This document shows, piece after piece, positions 13,819 through 20,620 of a stretch of DNA of 21,084 nt. Source of the stretch: a virus; IMG/VR virus record IMGVR_UViG_3300010370_000296, positions 1 to 21,084 of that record. The stretch is one strand, 5' to 3'. The position numbers and the translations under genes are program-made. The notes beneath the pieces are model-generated. The model saw nothing but the letters and a program-made list of their open reading frames with translations. It was not told the DNA's origin and searched no databases. How positions within the stretch are numbered: the stretch's first letter is position 1; the number at the start of each line of letters is the position of its first letter.

Positions 13819-14877
13819 TCAGGTTGCCTCGTTAGTAACCATGACTTCATAGTTACGGCTGAGTCTGACGTTCTTGGCTACGGTAATACCCTCGCCATCG
13901 CCGAGCATTACGATGTCGTAACGCTCCTTCATCTTAAGTGAACGAAGGTCACGGCTAGGATCGTCAAACTGATCGGTGCTCATGTCATCCTTGACCAAAA
14001 GTGTTCCCACTTCGTTACGGTCAATGAGGAATAGGTCTGACTTAGCTGCTGTTGCGCCACTCTTAGCGGTGAAGCTTACGAATGGTGAAACAAGAACGTT
14101 TAGACCCATTGGGGCTGTTGCGTTAAGGGCGCCGTCAGCTGACTGCGGACGATATCCCCAGCTTGTGCCAACTCCTGAAGCTGCACCACCGGCGTGGAAG
14201 ATGGAATCCTTAAGGAATACCGACCACATGAGGGGGTGGAGAATAAAGTCTGTTGGTACATGATTTTCAGCCATAAGTACAGCAGCCATGTCTACAATGT
14301 CGTCCCAGGTGATTGTCTTATTGGCAGCGCCATTAATGTCAAGACCTGTTGTGTCATCATATGAACCGCTATCGTTATCAAAAACGATAGTAGCTGCATC
14401 CTTGAAGCGACTAAGAGCGATTTGCTCTTTTAGGCGAGCCATAGCGCGACCGGCTGCGCGAACATGTAGACCGACAATGTCCCAAAGTGAGTCAGCGATA
14501 ACTTCCTCGGTGAAAGCTAGCTTTACACCTTTCTTTGAAACCTTGCCCTCTACCTGCTTTGCGAAGGCGAGTGCTTGCTCTGGATATTCTTGGCCTTCTG
14601 GAATCTCAGCCGCTTGGATAGCATTGACTGCTGGGAACTCCAAAGAACGCCCCTTACCGAGACGAACTGTGGAAAGCAGGGGGGTCACAAGAAGCTGTGG
14701 CTCAGCTGCTTCTCTTAGCGTACGAGAGAGAACCTTGGGGAAAAGGGCTGCTGCATCTGGTGAAGCAAAAGCCTCCTTAATGGTTACTCTGTTGTCTGCA
14801 TCGATATACCCGTCCTCAGTCAGTGCAGTCTCCCAAGCTGGGAGACCAGAGAGGAGCTCTTGGATTGTCTTACTCAT
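13819..14877 (-). CDS. Major capsid protein (HK97 fold)
   Basis: A 352-residue protein with the look of an HK97-fold capsid subunit. The N-terminal arm (1-70) leads into the probable E-loop with RSLEFPAVNAIQAAEIPEGQ (about 76-95), then a spine-helix region, a P-domain helix (VRAAGRAMARLKEQIALSRF), a strand and turn region with ITWDDIVDMAAVLMAENHVPTD and ILHPLMWSVFL (A-domain), and a C-terminal part with DRNEVGTLLVKDDM and LKMKERYDIVMLGDGEG typical of the fold. The gene is visibly richer in G+C than its neighbours, consistent with strong expression. Upstream is AGGAGG, 12 bases from ATG, with a small palindrome AGGAATATTCCT between them. A strong terminator follows the stop. It forms the icosahedral shell. 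Confidence 0.9.
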   Translation of the reverse strand: MSKTIQELLSGLPAWETALTEDGYIDADNRVTIKEAFASPDAAALFPKVLSRTLREAAEPQLLVTPLLSTVRLGKGRSLEFPAVNAIQAAEIPEGQEYPEQALAFAKQVEGKVSKKGVKLAFTEEVIADSLWDIVGLHVRAAGRAMARLKEQIALSRFKDAATIVFDNDSGSYDDTTGLDINGAANKTITWDDIVDMAAVLMAENHVPTDFILHPLMWSVFLKDSIFHAGGAASGVGTSWGYRPQSADGALNATAPMGLNVLVSPFVSFTAKSGATAAKSDLFLIDRNEVGTLLVKDDMSTDQFDDPSRDLRSLKMKERYDIVMLGDGEGITVAKNVRLSRNYEVMVTNEAT

Positions 14878-14910
14878 CTTAGGAATATTCCTCCTGTGTT
14901 GTTGTTTTTA

Positions 14911-15681
14911 TTAGAGTGTCAAATTGACGCGGAATGCACCAATGACATTGTATACGTCCAAGTTAGCACGAATACCGAGCTTGCCACTGTAGCTTCCGCT
15001 ACGGGTAAGTTCGTATACTGTCTTTAGTGCACCTGGATCTGATGGAAGCTGCATGTAGCTGAGGAGGCCATCGTCAAAGTTTGTAGCAAACTTTTCGACT
15101 TCGACAACCTTACCTACCTGCAAGTAGCTGTAAACAGCGCTGCTATTATAGAAATCGGCAGCTGCTGCGGCTACTGGGCGTCCCATGAAGTCGGAACGGA
15201 TTAGTGAACCGACTGTTACGTCGTCATTAATGCCAGCAACCATTGGATACTCTACATAGCCGTGAGTGATAAAGCCAGCACCTTGCGATGTGCCTTTGTC
15301 AAATGGTCTGTAGAGATCATATTGTGCGCAACCAATCGGAATTGACCGAGCTGCTACAGTAACTGTGTCAGATGATCCACTCGTTGATGTTGGCGTAGCG
15401 CCATCTAGTGGGTCCCAAGAAGGCATTACGTCGCCCCAGCTCTTGCTTGCAGATGTTCCGTTAGCTGGAACAATACGAGCATCACCGTTGGCGTCGGCAA
15501 CCACTGAAAGAATAGTACCCTTTGGAATGACGATCTCAAAGCGATCATCTTCACTGTCCAAATACCATGTTGGCAAGCCGGGGTGGGGCAGTAAGTATGC
15601 ACTGGGGGCTACACCCTCAGAAACAACGAAGCGACCAGCACCTGTCTTGCTATGAACCTTGCGGAACTTTGCTAAACTCAT
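14911..15681 (-). CDS. Probable capsid decoration protein
   Basis: A 256-residue protein starting MSLAKFRKVHSKTGAG, with AAGGAG 7 bases before the ATG. It is rich in Gly, Ser, Ala, Val and predicted strands, with short loops (IPKGTILSVVADANGDARIVPANG around residues 53-76) and no signal peptide or membrane segment. The end (SGKLGIRANLDVYNVIGAFRVNLTL) is beta-rich. It sits between the protease/scaffold gene and the major capsid gene, the place of lambda gpD, and shares the capsid gene's higher G+C, which suggests high expression. Capsid decoration or cement protein is therefore likely, but I do not recognise a specific family, so the function rests on position and composition. It could instead be a second capsid subunit or a head-vertex protein. 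Confidence 0.6.
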   Translation of the reverse strand: MSLAKFRKVHSKTGAGRFVVSEGVAPSAYLLPHPGLPTWYLDSEDDRFEIVIPKGTILSVVADANGDARIVPANGTSASKSWGDVMPSWDPLDGATPTSTSGSSDTVTVAARSIPIGCAQYDLYRPFDKGTSQGAGFITHGYVEYPMVAGINDDVTVGSLIRSDFMGRPVAAAAADFYNSSAVYSYLQVGKVVEVEKFATNFDDGLLSYMQLPSDPGALKTVYELTRSGSYSGKLGIRANLDVYNVIGAFRVNLTL

Positions 15682-15699
15682 TTTTTATCTCCTTAATTA

Positions 15700-16446
15700 T
15701 TAAAGTTTACGTCTACCCATAAGGGCATCTACTAGAACTTGCTCAAAAGAGTTAACCGGAGAAACAGGTGTCTGCACTTCGGCCTTATCTACTGTTAATA
15801 CATTTACTTCTTCTGCAACTTCTGCTTCTGAAGTTACTTCGGGTACGCTAAAGAAGCTAGAAAGTCTCTTGCCAACTTTAGCAGGCACTTTAGCAAGATC
15901 TCTTAATGAATCAGCTAATGAAGCTGCAGTTCTTGATGCATGCTCTTCAATAAGCTTTTCGCGATCATCAACAGACTCTAAGCCCAAGCCGACCTTAGTA
16001 TCAACAACTCTTTCAACTAGAGTTCTATGCAGAGCGCTTTTGAGCTTTGCATTTTCTTCTTCAAGAAGCTTAATTCTTGCCTTAAGTGTGTCAGCATCTT
16101 GCTCAACGCCCTCTTTGTTATCGCTGAGCTCACTGGCCTCTTCGGCATCTTCTTGACTCTCATCAGTCTTTTCGACCGATGACTCTTCTGGCTTTTCAGC
16201 ATTTTCGGAATCTACAGTTTGTACATCCGCCTCTTCTGAATCGTCAGCTGAGTTCTCTTCTTCCGAGCCCGTTTCTACAGACTCTTCTGAAACCTCTTCA
16301 GTCTTTTCTTCTGAAGCCTCTTCGACAACCTTTTCGTCAGTTGTAGCTGAAGGCTCTTCGGAAGAAGAAGCTGCTATATTAGAGAGATCCTCGCTTAGCC
16401 CTTCGGCTACAGCTAGAATATCTTCTTCTTTATTAACATCTTTCAT
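15700..16446 (-). CDS. Possible internal-start scaffold product within protease gene
   Basis: Met290 of the protease gene is preceded by CTGAGGAGACTCATAGC, placing GAGGAG about 9 bases before an in-frame ATG. Translation from there gives a 248-residue protein (MKDVNKEEDILAVAEG...) made of the acidic stretch, the coiled coil and the basic C-terminus, without the protease. Lambda C/Nu3 is the established precedent for a scaffold made from an internal start in a protease gene. The ribosome site also encodes Glu-Glu in an Glu-rich stretch, so chance is possible. Seen: site, ATG and domain boundary; inferred: use. Confidence 0.45.
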   Translation of the reverse strand: MKDVNKEEDILAVAEGLSEDLSNIAASSSEEPSATTDEKVVEEASEEKTEEVSEESVETGSEEENSADDSEEADVQTVDSENAEKPEESSVEKTDESQEDAEEASELSDNKEGVEQDADTLKARIKLLEEENAKLKSALHRTLVERVVDTKVGLGLESVDDREKLIEEHASRTAASLADSLRDLAKVPAKVGKRLSSFFSVPEVTSEAEVAEEVNVLTVDKAEVQTPVSPVNSFEQVLVDALMGRRKL

Positions 16447-17313
16447 GCTATGAGTCTCCTCAGAATTATTTTTTTCAGAATCTTCATTGGATAGTAATGA
16501 ATTAGCATTACTTATATAACTTTCACTTTCCTGAAGGGCCAACGCAGTTAAAAATGCGCCCTTTAAATGTAAGTAAATGGGTTTCGATTCCTTCTTCTTC
16601 ATATCAGAAAGAATTGATCTATTTTCCTCAATTGAAATAATATCTTCATTATCCATGCTGAGGACAAACGCAGCGCTTTTTGCAATCCAACCTTCAGAGT
16701 CTGAGATTTCTGTTTTCCCATCTTGCATTTTTGTGGATCTCACTCCGGATTTTTGATCTGCCGGCTGATTTACAAAAGAGTATTCCTTGAAGGAAATATC
16801 CTGCATATCAATGTATGCTAGCTTGCCTTTGTAAACCTTGCCCTTTTTAAACTTGGGCATACGGGGACGACCTGAGTCATCTTCTCTCGCTAGATCTTCA
16901 CCAGAAATACTACAAACAGCTTTTGTAGCCCTTCCTCCAACCGAACCCGTCAAGTATCTCTTATCGATAACCTTTTGGGCTGCAACAGGATCAGTGATTG
17001 CAATTTGCAATCTAACAAAAGCGCTTCCATCTGACTCTTTGTCCATCTTGGCAGCCATTACCCTGCCAATAGGCTCTGTATTTAAGTCATGATTAAGAAT
17101 AATTGGCTTTGGATAAGGCTCAACCCATGATTGAAGTGCCTTCTCTAACTCTATGGCTGAATAATGATTATAATTAGAAGTCAAGCCCTCGTGTATTGCG
17201 GCGACCTCTATAATCAAGCCGTGCCTGGAGTTAAATGATTCTGAAAAATCTATATCTGATTTTGAAAAATCAGGAAGCTGTAATGTAAAGTTTTCTACAA
17301 AATCAAAAGACAT
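15700..17313 (-). CDS. Capsid maturation protease with C-terminal scaffold-like domain
   Basis: A 537-residue protein. Residues 1 to about 190 look like a herpesvirus-assemblin type prohead protease: HEGLTSNYNHYSAIELEKAL (41-60), PIILNHDLNTEPIGRV (70-85) with candidate His75, YLTGSVGG (120-127) with candidate Ser123, and FKEYSFVNQPAD (175-186), the usual closing motif of the domain. Residues 280-400 are extremely rich in Glu, Ser and Asp. Residues 405-435 form a probable coiled coil (LKARIKLLEEENAKLKSALH), and the end (NSFEQVLVDALMGRRKL) is basic, as in scaffolds that bind the capsid shell. The protein would cut scaffold and capsid precursor during head maturation while its tail acts as scaffold. 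Start: GGGG 5 bases before ATG. A probable internal start lies at 16446. Decoration and major capsid genes follow directly. Confidence 0.82.
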   Translation of the reverse strand: MSFDFVENFTLQLPDFSKSDIDFSESFNSRHGLIIEVAAIHEGLTSNYNHYSAIELEKALQSWVEPYPKPIILNHDLNTEPIGRVMAAKMDKESDGSAFVRLQIAITDPVAAQKVIDKRYLTGSVGGRATKAVCSISGEDLAREDDSGRPRMPKFKKGKVYKGKLAYIDMQDISFKEYSFVNQPADQKSGVRSTKMQDGKTEISDSEGWIAKSAAFVLSMDNEDIISIEENRSILSDMKKKESKPIYLHLKGAFLTALALQESESYISNANSLLSNEDSEKNNSEETHSMKDVNKEEDILAVAEGLSEDLSNIAASSSEEPSATTDEKVVEEASEEKTEEVSEESVETGSEEENSADDSEEADVQTVDSENAEKPEESSVEKTDESQEDAEEASELSDNKEGVEQDADTLKARIKLLEEENAKLKSALHRTLVERVVDTKVGLGLESVDDREKLIEEHASRTAASLADSLRDLAKVPAKVGKRLSSFFSVPEVTSEAEVAEEVNVLTVDKAEVQTPVSPVNSFEQVLVDALMGRRKL

Positions 17314-17333
17314 GTATTCCCCTATTTATTAAT

Positions 17334-17350
17334 ATCTATTTTAATAGTAA
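17334..17350 (-). promoter_or_regulatory. Promoter-like element upstream of capsid protease (TACTATTA type)
   Basis: The minus strand reads TTACTATTAAAATAGAT, identical over all 17 bases to the element at 13704-13720. It ends 20 bases before the ATG at 17313; the other copy ends 21 bases before its start codon. It lies in the 76-base gap after the glycosyltransferase, one of the few real gaps in the cluster. I infer a promoter for the protease, decoration and major capsid unit. Confidence 0.6.
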
Positions 17351-17389
17351 GTTTGTTTTTATAACATTGAACAATTTTATATAAATATA

Positions 17390-18169
17390 TCACACTTTAG
17401 TATAGTTTTCAAATATTAGCGCTGATCTTTCATCCCCGTGCTTTAAAAATGACCCATACATTAACTCAGACATTATGTGTGGAGCATAGATGTATGAAGC
17501 GCAGAATAAATTATAACCAGCCTCTTTACACTCCCATGACCAGCCTACATCCTCACCTTGCTCATGGACGCTGTAGTCTATATTTGAATATACCTTCTTG
17601 TTCATCATTTTTGCAGCCATGATTACGTCAGATTTAAAATAAGTTCCAAGAGAATACTTTTCCTGTCTAAATGCTTTTCTAGTCATACCTTCTCTCCATG
17701 TCATCACACTCGGATACATTGTACCGAAAGGAGTCATGAACATGAGAGGATTAACTGCGTCAGCACCGGACTTAATATGTGCAATTAACAGCTCTAAAGT
17801 ATTTGGATTTGTTAATAATATATCAGAATCTAAGCTAAAGTAGTATTCTGGAGAAACATCTCTAACAGTAGAGAGCAAAGAGTTTCTTAAGGAAACCATA
17901 TTTTGATACTTAGACAATGTCCACTGTCTTCCATTGTTTTCATGCTGAAAGTGTGGTATATCTTTTCTTATGTTTATATTGAAATAAGGTATCCTATTAT
18001 CGTATTTTTTCCATGCCTCTAAAGATTGGATTGTTTCAGTATCATCTGGAGAAACCTCAAAAACAAAACCAATATCTTCAATAGGAAGAGACTGATTAAC
18101 GATACAGCGAATCCAATGAGGTAATATCCAAGATCTCTTGTACATTGGACATCCTATTAGAAGTTTCAT
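17390..18169 (-). CDS. GT-A fold glycosyltransferase (GT2-like)
   Basis: A 259-residue protein with the layout of a GT-A nucleotide-sugar transferase. The first strand is LLIGCPMYKR (3-12), followed by a helix and the second strand GFVFEVSPDD. RNSLL (95-99) precedes the DxD-type metal site DSD (114-116) in YYFSLDSDILLTNP. A GEDVGWSW stretch (205-212) supplies the ED pair expected near the catalytic base, and APHIM (229-233) contains a histidine where such enzymes place a metal ligand. There is no membrane helix or signal peptide, so the enzyme is cytoplasmic. The ATG overlaps the preceding stop (ATGA). Set between portal and capsid protease genes, it may glycosylate a virion protein such as the capsid, decoration or fibre protein, or a host component; substrate and sugar cannot be read. 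All key residues appear intact. Confidence 0.8.
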   Translation of the reverse strand: MKLLIGCPMYKRSWILPHWIRCIVNQSLPIEDIGFVFEVSPDDTETIQSLEAWKKYDNRIPYFNINIRKDIPHFQHENNGRQWTLSKYQNMVSLRNSLLSTVRDVSPEYYFSLDSDILLTNPNTLELLIAHIKSGADAVNPLMFMTPFGTMYPSVMTWREGMTRKAFRQEKYSLGTYFKSDVIMAAKMMNKKVYSNIDYSVHEQGEDVGWSWECKEAGYNLFCASYIYAPHIMSELMYGSFLKHGDERSALIFENYTKV

Positions 18170-18507
18170 TTAGAAGCTTTAATTTCCTCAGACTTTGTCG
18201 CTACAGCTTCATCAGACTTTGATTGATCCTTTTCAGCTTTTACCGGAGACTCTAACTTTGCAGGAGTCTGGCTTTCAATGACTACTTCGCTAGCGGCCAA
18301 TGCTTCCTCTGGCTCATCTTCAATCGGATTAACTTTTTCCTCTAGGGCAAAAAGTCTTTCTGTTAGCTCCGATACAATCTCAAGAACTACCTGAAGAGCA
18401 AGTCTAGACTGACCATTGTCTACTGTTTTTTCTAAGGCGCGAATTGAGTCATTTGTTGCTAAATAAGAAATTAGCTGTTCATTCTTTAGTGTCAGATCTG
18501 TCGACAT
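18166..18507 (-). CDS. Small acidic protein downstream of portal, unknown
   Basis: A 113-residue protein starting MSTDLTLKNEQLISYL. The ATG at 18507 follows AAGGAAA at a normal distance; a TTG two codons earlier is less likely. The first 65 residues look helical and include a possible coiled coil (LALQVVLEIVSELTERLFALEEKV, about 36-59). The rest is a low-complexity tail rich in E, K, A and S, probably disordered. Its start lies inside the portal gene and its TGA overlaps the ATG of the glycosyltransferase (ATGA), so the three genes look translationally coupled. A scaffold-like or portal-associated role is possible given its composition, but I recognise no family. Confidence 0.7.
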   Translation of the reverse strand: MSTDLTLKNEQLISYLATNDSIRALEKTVDNGQSRLALQVVLEIVSELTERLFALEEKVNPIEDEPEEALAASEVVIESQTPAKLESPVKAEKDQSKSDEAVATKSEEIKASK

Positions 18508-20143
18508 TATCAATTTCCTTTTCCTCTTTTGTATAGACTATAGTATACTCTGATTCAAGGGCATTTTCAACTAATGTCAACCATGCGTTGTCTGATCTTC
18601 TGATATTTGGTGAAGTATTTCTACCTTGCTGATTTGCTGGACGTGTTGCATTTCCGACGCCACGTCTTTGATTTGGTAAGTTTCTTTGGCCTTTTTGTGC
18701 CGGAGCTTGCTTATCGCCATCTATAACAGCGTCTTTAGGAGCCGACTTTGTCATTGTTAGTTCTGCTTGGTTTTTTGCTAAATCCATTTGAACTTTACCC
18801 TGTATGGCAGCAAACATTTCATCTTCTTCATAATCAGGATTAATGCCAAGTTCTAGTCTTGCTTCTTTGATTGAAATAATATTATTAACATACTTTTGTA
18901 TAACATGCGTTTCTTTTTTAACTTGAGTATCAACGTCTATTTCGTTAAACTTGAAATAGCATCTGTCAGAAGAACCTTCTTCCAAAGGATTAGTTACGGG
19001 GTCAAATCCGCCTTCAAGTAAAAGTTCATTAAAAATATGAACCCTAATCATTTCTGCCATTATCTTCTGATACTGCTTAACTTTATCATACAAAGCAGTG
19101 TCTAGACGATCAGTCACTGATCTGTTTCCACCATTCATCATCATACCTAGGTGATGAGGGGCAACCCCAAGCCCAACTGCAACTCTTTCCTTAAAGTGCT
19201 CCAGGTATTGCGAAGCTTCAAGTGCGCTATTGTTGGCACCGATAACTTCAATGTTGTGTCTGTAAGGAAGAATTAGGCCACCCTCTGCTCTTAAGGATTC
19301 TATCTCAGATGCTGCGTTGGAGATTTCCTGAGGCTCTGCTGGCTGGTCTGCGGTGCCTATGGTGTATTTATATAATGGAAAAAGTTCTCTATGAACAAGG
19401 TTCTGGATATCTTCTTCAATCTGACGAAGGGCAACAACATCATCTAGAACAGAACTTAGAAACGGAGTACCGAAAGCTCGGCCTGACTTTTTATCCAAAT
19501 ACATATGAATAACACGATCAGCTGACCATACCGGATCTCGTTCTGATGGCATGTAGGTCAGAGGATCTGTAGCCTGCTGATAAGATCTTGGTCTATTAAA
19601 CTTATCTCTTAGAATTCTAACTTGTTCCGTAGGAATTAAATAATAACCCACTACAGGCTGCGGTGCATTTACTCCTGATATTGGAGTTGGAAAATATTCC
19701 GATATGTCACCTCTAGCCTTAACTATAAAAACATTCGCATACTTTACAATATGTTCAGTAATTTCGATTAAAAAATCTAAAAACGGCCTTTTCATGGCCA
19801 TTTCCATATAATCTATTCTTTGATATAGATAAGATACAGCTTCCGGATTTTCTCCGACTATTGACCAGCTTTCTTTCCAGAACAATTCTTTATATTTATT
19901 TATTGCCTGTTTAACGTAAGAATCTGTATCTGCAGCTTGCATAATACGATCAAAGTCATAGGGAGAAGGTTCAAATGTAGCTCTATTGTTATAATAGTAT
20001 GTATTGCCCTGAAAACCAAGTGCAAGAGCAGCGACTTTCATCGCTTTGCTTACAGATTTAATTTCTTCTGGTTTAAGAGCTTTTGCTACAATATTATTCT
20101 TTTTATCAACTTGCCGAAAAGGCAAAAAATCGAGAACTGCCAT
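18479..20143 (-). CDS. Portal protein
   Basis: A 554-residue protein forming the dodecameric ring at one capsid vertex through which DNA is packaged. Visible portal-family features: an N-terminal alpha/beta region with SYVKQAINKYKELFWKESW (about 75-93), the stem/clip region with PTEQVRILRD (171-180) and VIHMYLDKKSGRAFGTPFLS (211-230), then a long helix region (DVVALRQIEEDIQNL, 235-249) and the typical GVAPHHLGMMMNGGNRSVTDRLD stretch (326-348). The C-terminal 90 residues are Gln/Asn/Pro/Arg-rich and probably disordered. Length fits the family. The start has GGAGAA 7 bases before ATG. The end overlaps the next gene by 29 bases, which suggests translational coupling. It heads the unit that also holds the acidic protein and the glycosyltransferase. 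Assignment is by recognised motifs and position. Confidence 0.92.
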   Translation of the reverse strand: MAVLDFLPFRQVDKKNNIVAKALKPEEIKSVSKAMKVAALALGFQGNTYYYNNRATFEPSPYDFDRIMQAADTDSYVKQAINKYKELFWKESWSIVGENPEAVSYLYQRIDYMEMAMKRPFLDFLIEITEHIVKYANVFIVKARGDISEYFPTPISGVNAPQPVVGYYLIPTEQVRILRDKFNRPRSYQQATDPLTYMPSERDPVWSADRVIHMYLDKKSGRAFGTPFLSSVLDDVVALRQIEEDIQNLVHRELFPLYKYTIGTADQPAEPQEISNAASEIESLRAEGGLILPYRHNIEVIGANNSALEASQYLEHFKERVAVGLGVAPHHLGMMMNGGNRSVTDRLDTALYDKVKQYQKIMAEMIRVHIFNELLLEGGFDPVTNPLEEGSSDRCYFKFNEIDVDTQVKKETHVIQKYVNNIISIKEARLELGINPDYEEDEMFAAIQGKVQMDLAKNQAELTMTKSAPKDAVIDGDKQAPAQKGQRNLPNQRRGVGNATRPANQQGRNTSPNIRRSDNAWLTLVENALESEYTIVYTKEEKEIDNVDRSDTKE

Positions 20144-20164
20144 TTATCTTCTCCAATATAAAAG

Positions 20165-20180
20165 CTATCATAATAGTAGC
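20165..20180 (-). promoter_or_regulatory. Promoter-like element upstream of portal gene (TACTATTA type)
   Basis: The minus strand reads GCTACTATTATGATAG, with TACTAT centred about 32 bases before the portal start codon. The same core recurs at nearly the same distance upstream of the genes starting at 17313, 13682 and 9766. The downstream flank is also alike (CTTTTATATTGGAG here, ATTTTATTGATGGAG before 13682). No convincing -35 box is present. I infer a phage late or middle promoter, or a transcription start signal. Confidence 0.5.
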
Positions 20181-20202
20181 CTTATGGATTTTTTTTTATA
20201 AG

Positions 20203-20394
20203 TTACTGACCAGATTGCTGCGATCTAGCAAACGCGTTATTTAGAATAAGCGTTTTGACAGACTCCATCCAAAACACTGTTTCGGCTTCATTGAAATCAC
20301 TCTTATACTGCAAATTCGCATCTGAGATCTTAATCTCAATAGTGAACTCCTTTTTTGGCTCAACTGCTTCATTTACATCAATTACATCTGACAT
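20203..20394 (-). CDS. Small acidic protein, unknown function
   Basis: A 63-residue protein starting MSDVIDVNEAVEPKKEF. I chose the ATG at 20394 because a GAGGT ribosome site lies about 8 bases upstream; an upstream in-frame codon at 20418 would overlap the preceding gene and has no such site. The N-terminus is acidic; the middle (FTIEIKISDANLQYKSDF) looks like beta strands and the end (FWMESVKTLILNNAFARS) like a helix. It is the last gene before the portal gene. No family recognised and no function proposed; the good start signal and tight packing support it as real. Confidence 0.7.
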   Translation of the reverse strand: MSDVIDVNEAVEPKKEFTIEIKISDANLQYKSDFNEAETVFWMESVKTLILNNAFARSQQSGQ

Positions 20395-20404
20395 TTTATT
20401 TACC

Positions 20405-20587
20405 TCACTCAAATTCATCTGTTTTTGTTTTTATTGTTTTTACTGTTTTTTGCTGCGCAGCCAGTTGCTCAATCTGAGCTGTTAACTGCTTAATAGTGGC
20501 TTCTTTTATAACAATCTCTGTCATCATTTGGGCCATTCGCTCATTAAACGTTTGAACCAATATGTTTATATCAAGATCATTGTTCAT
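20405..20587 (-). CDS. Small coiled-coil protein, unknown function
   Basis: A 60-residue protein with a strong ribosome site (AAGGAG, 5 bases before ATG). From about residue 14 to 47 the sequence has hydrophobic residues in heptad-like spacing with many Q, E, K and A (MTEIVIKEATIKQLTAQIEQ), typical of a short coiled coil; the end is charged. There is no signal peptide or membrane segment. It lies between an unknown gene and a second small gene, just upstream of the portal gene. Small coiled-coil proteins near portal genes can be scaffold or packaging accessories, but that is inference only. No family recognised. Confidence 0.65.
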   Translation of the reverse strand: MNNDLDINILVQTFNERMAQMMTEIVIKEATIKQLTAQIEQLAAQQKTVKTIKTKTDEFE

Positions 20588-20608
20588 TTTTTCTCCTTAA
20601 ATACACAC

Positions 20609-20620
20609 TACATTATATCA
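20609..20620 (-). promoter_or_regulatory. Extended -10 promoter candidate (TGATATAATGTA)
   Basis: The minus strand reads TGATATAATGTA, a perfect extended -10 pattern (TGnTATAAT), 22 bases upstream of the start of the 60-residue gene. It overlaps the stop codon of the preceding gene. No good -35 hexamer is visible 17 bases further up, as is usual for extended -10 promoters. The identical 12-mer recurs at 2072-2083, also just upstream of a gene start, which strengthens the call. Confidence 0.55.

Noticed and set aside
14288-14914. Long plus-strand open frame of 208 codons opposite the major capsid gene
   Set aside because: It is antisense to a well-recognised capsid gene, its composition mirrors that gene's codons, and no ribosome site or phage-like protein feature is visible.
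13704-17350. TACTATTA elements as T4-type late promoters
   Set aside because: The sequence differs from the T4 late TATAAATA box, so I describe them as an uncharacterised element rather than assigning them to that class.
20181-20205. A-rich stretch with CTTAT/ATAAG arms as a terminator before the portal gene
   Set aside because: In the minus-strand transcript the stretch is A-rich rather than U-rich and the stem has only 5 pairs, so it does not fit an intrinsic terminator for this direction.
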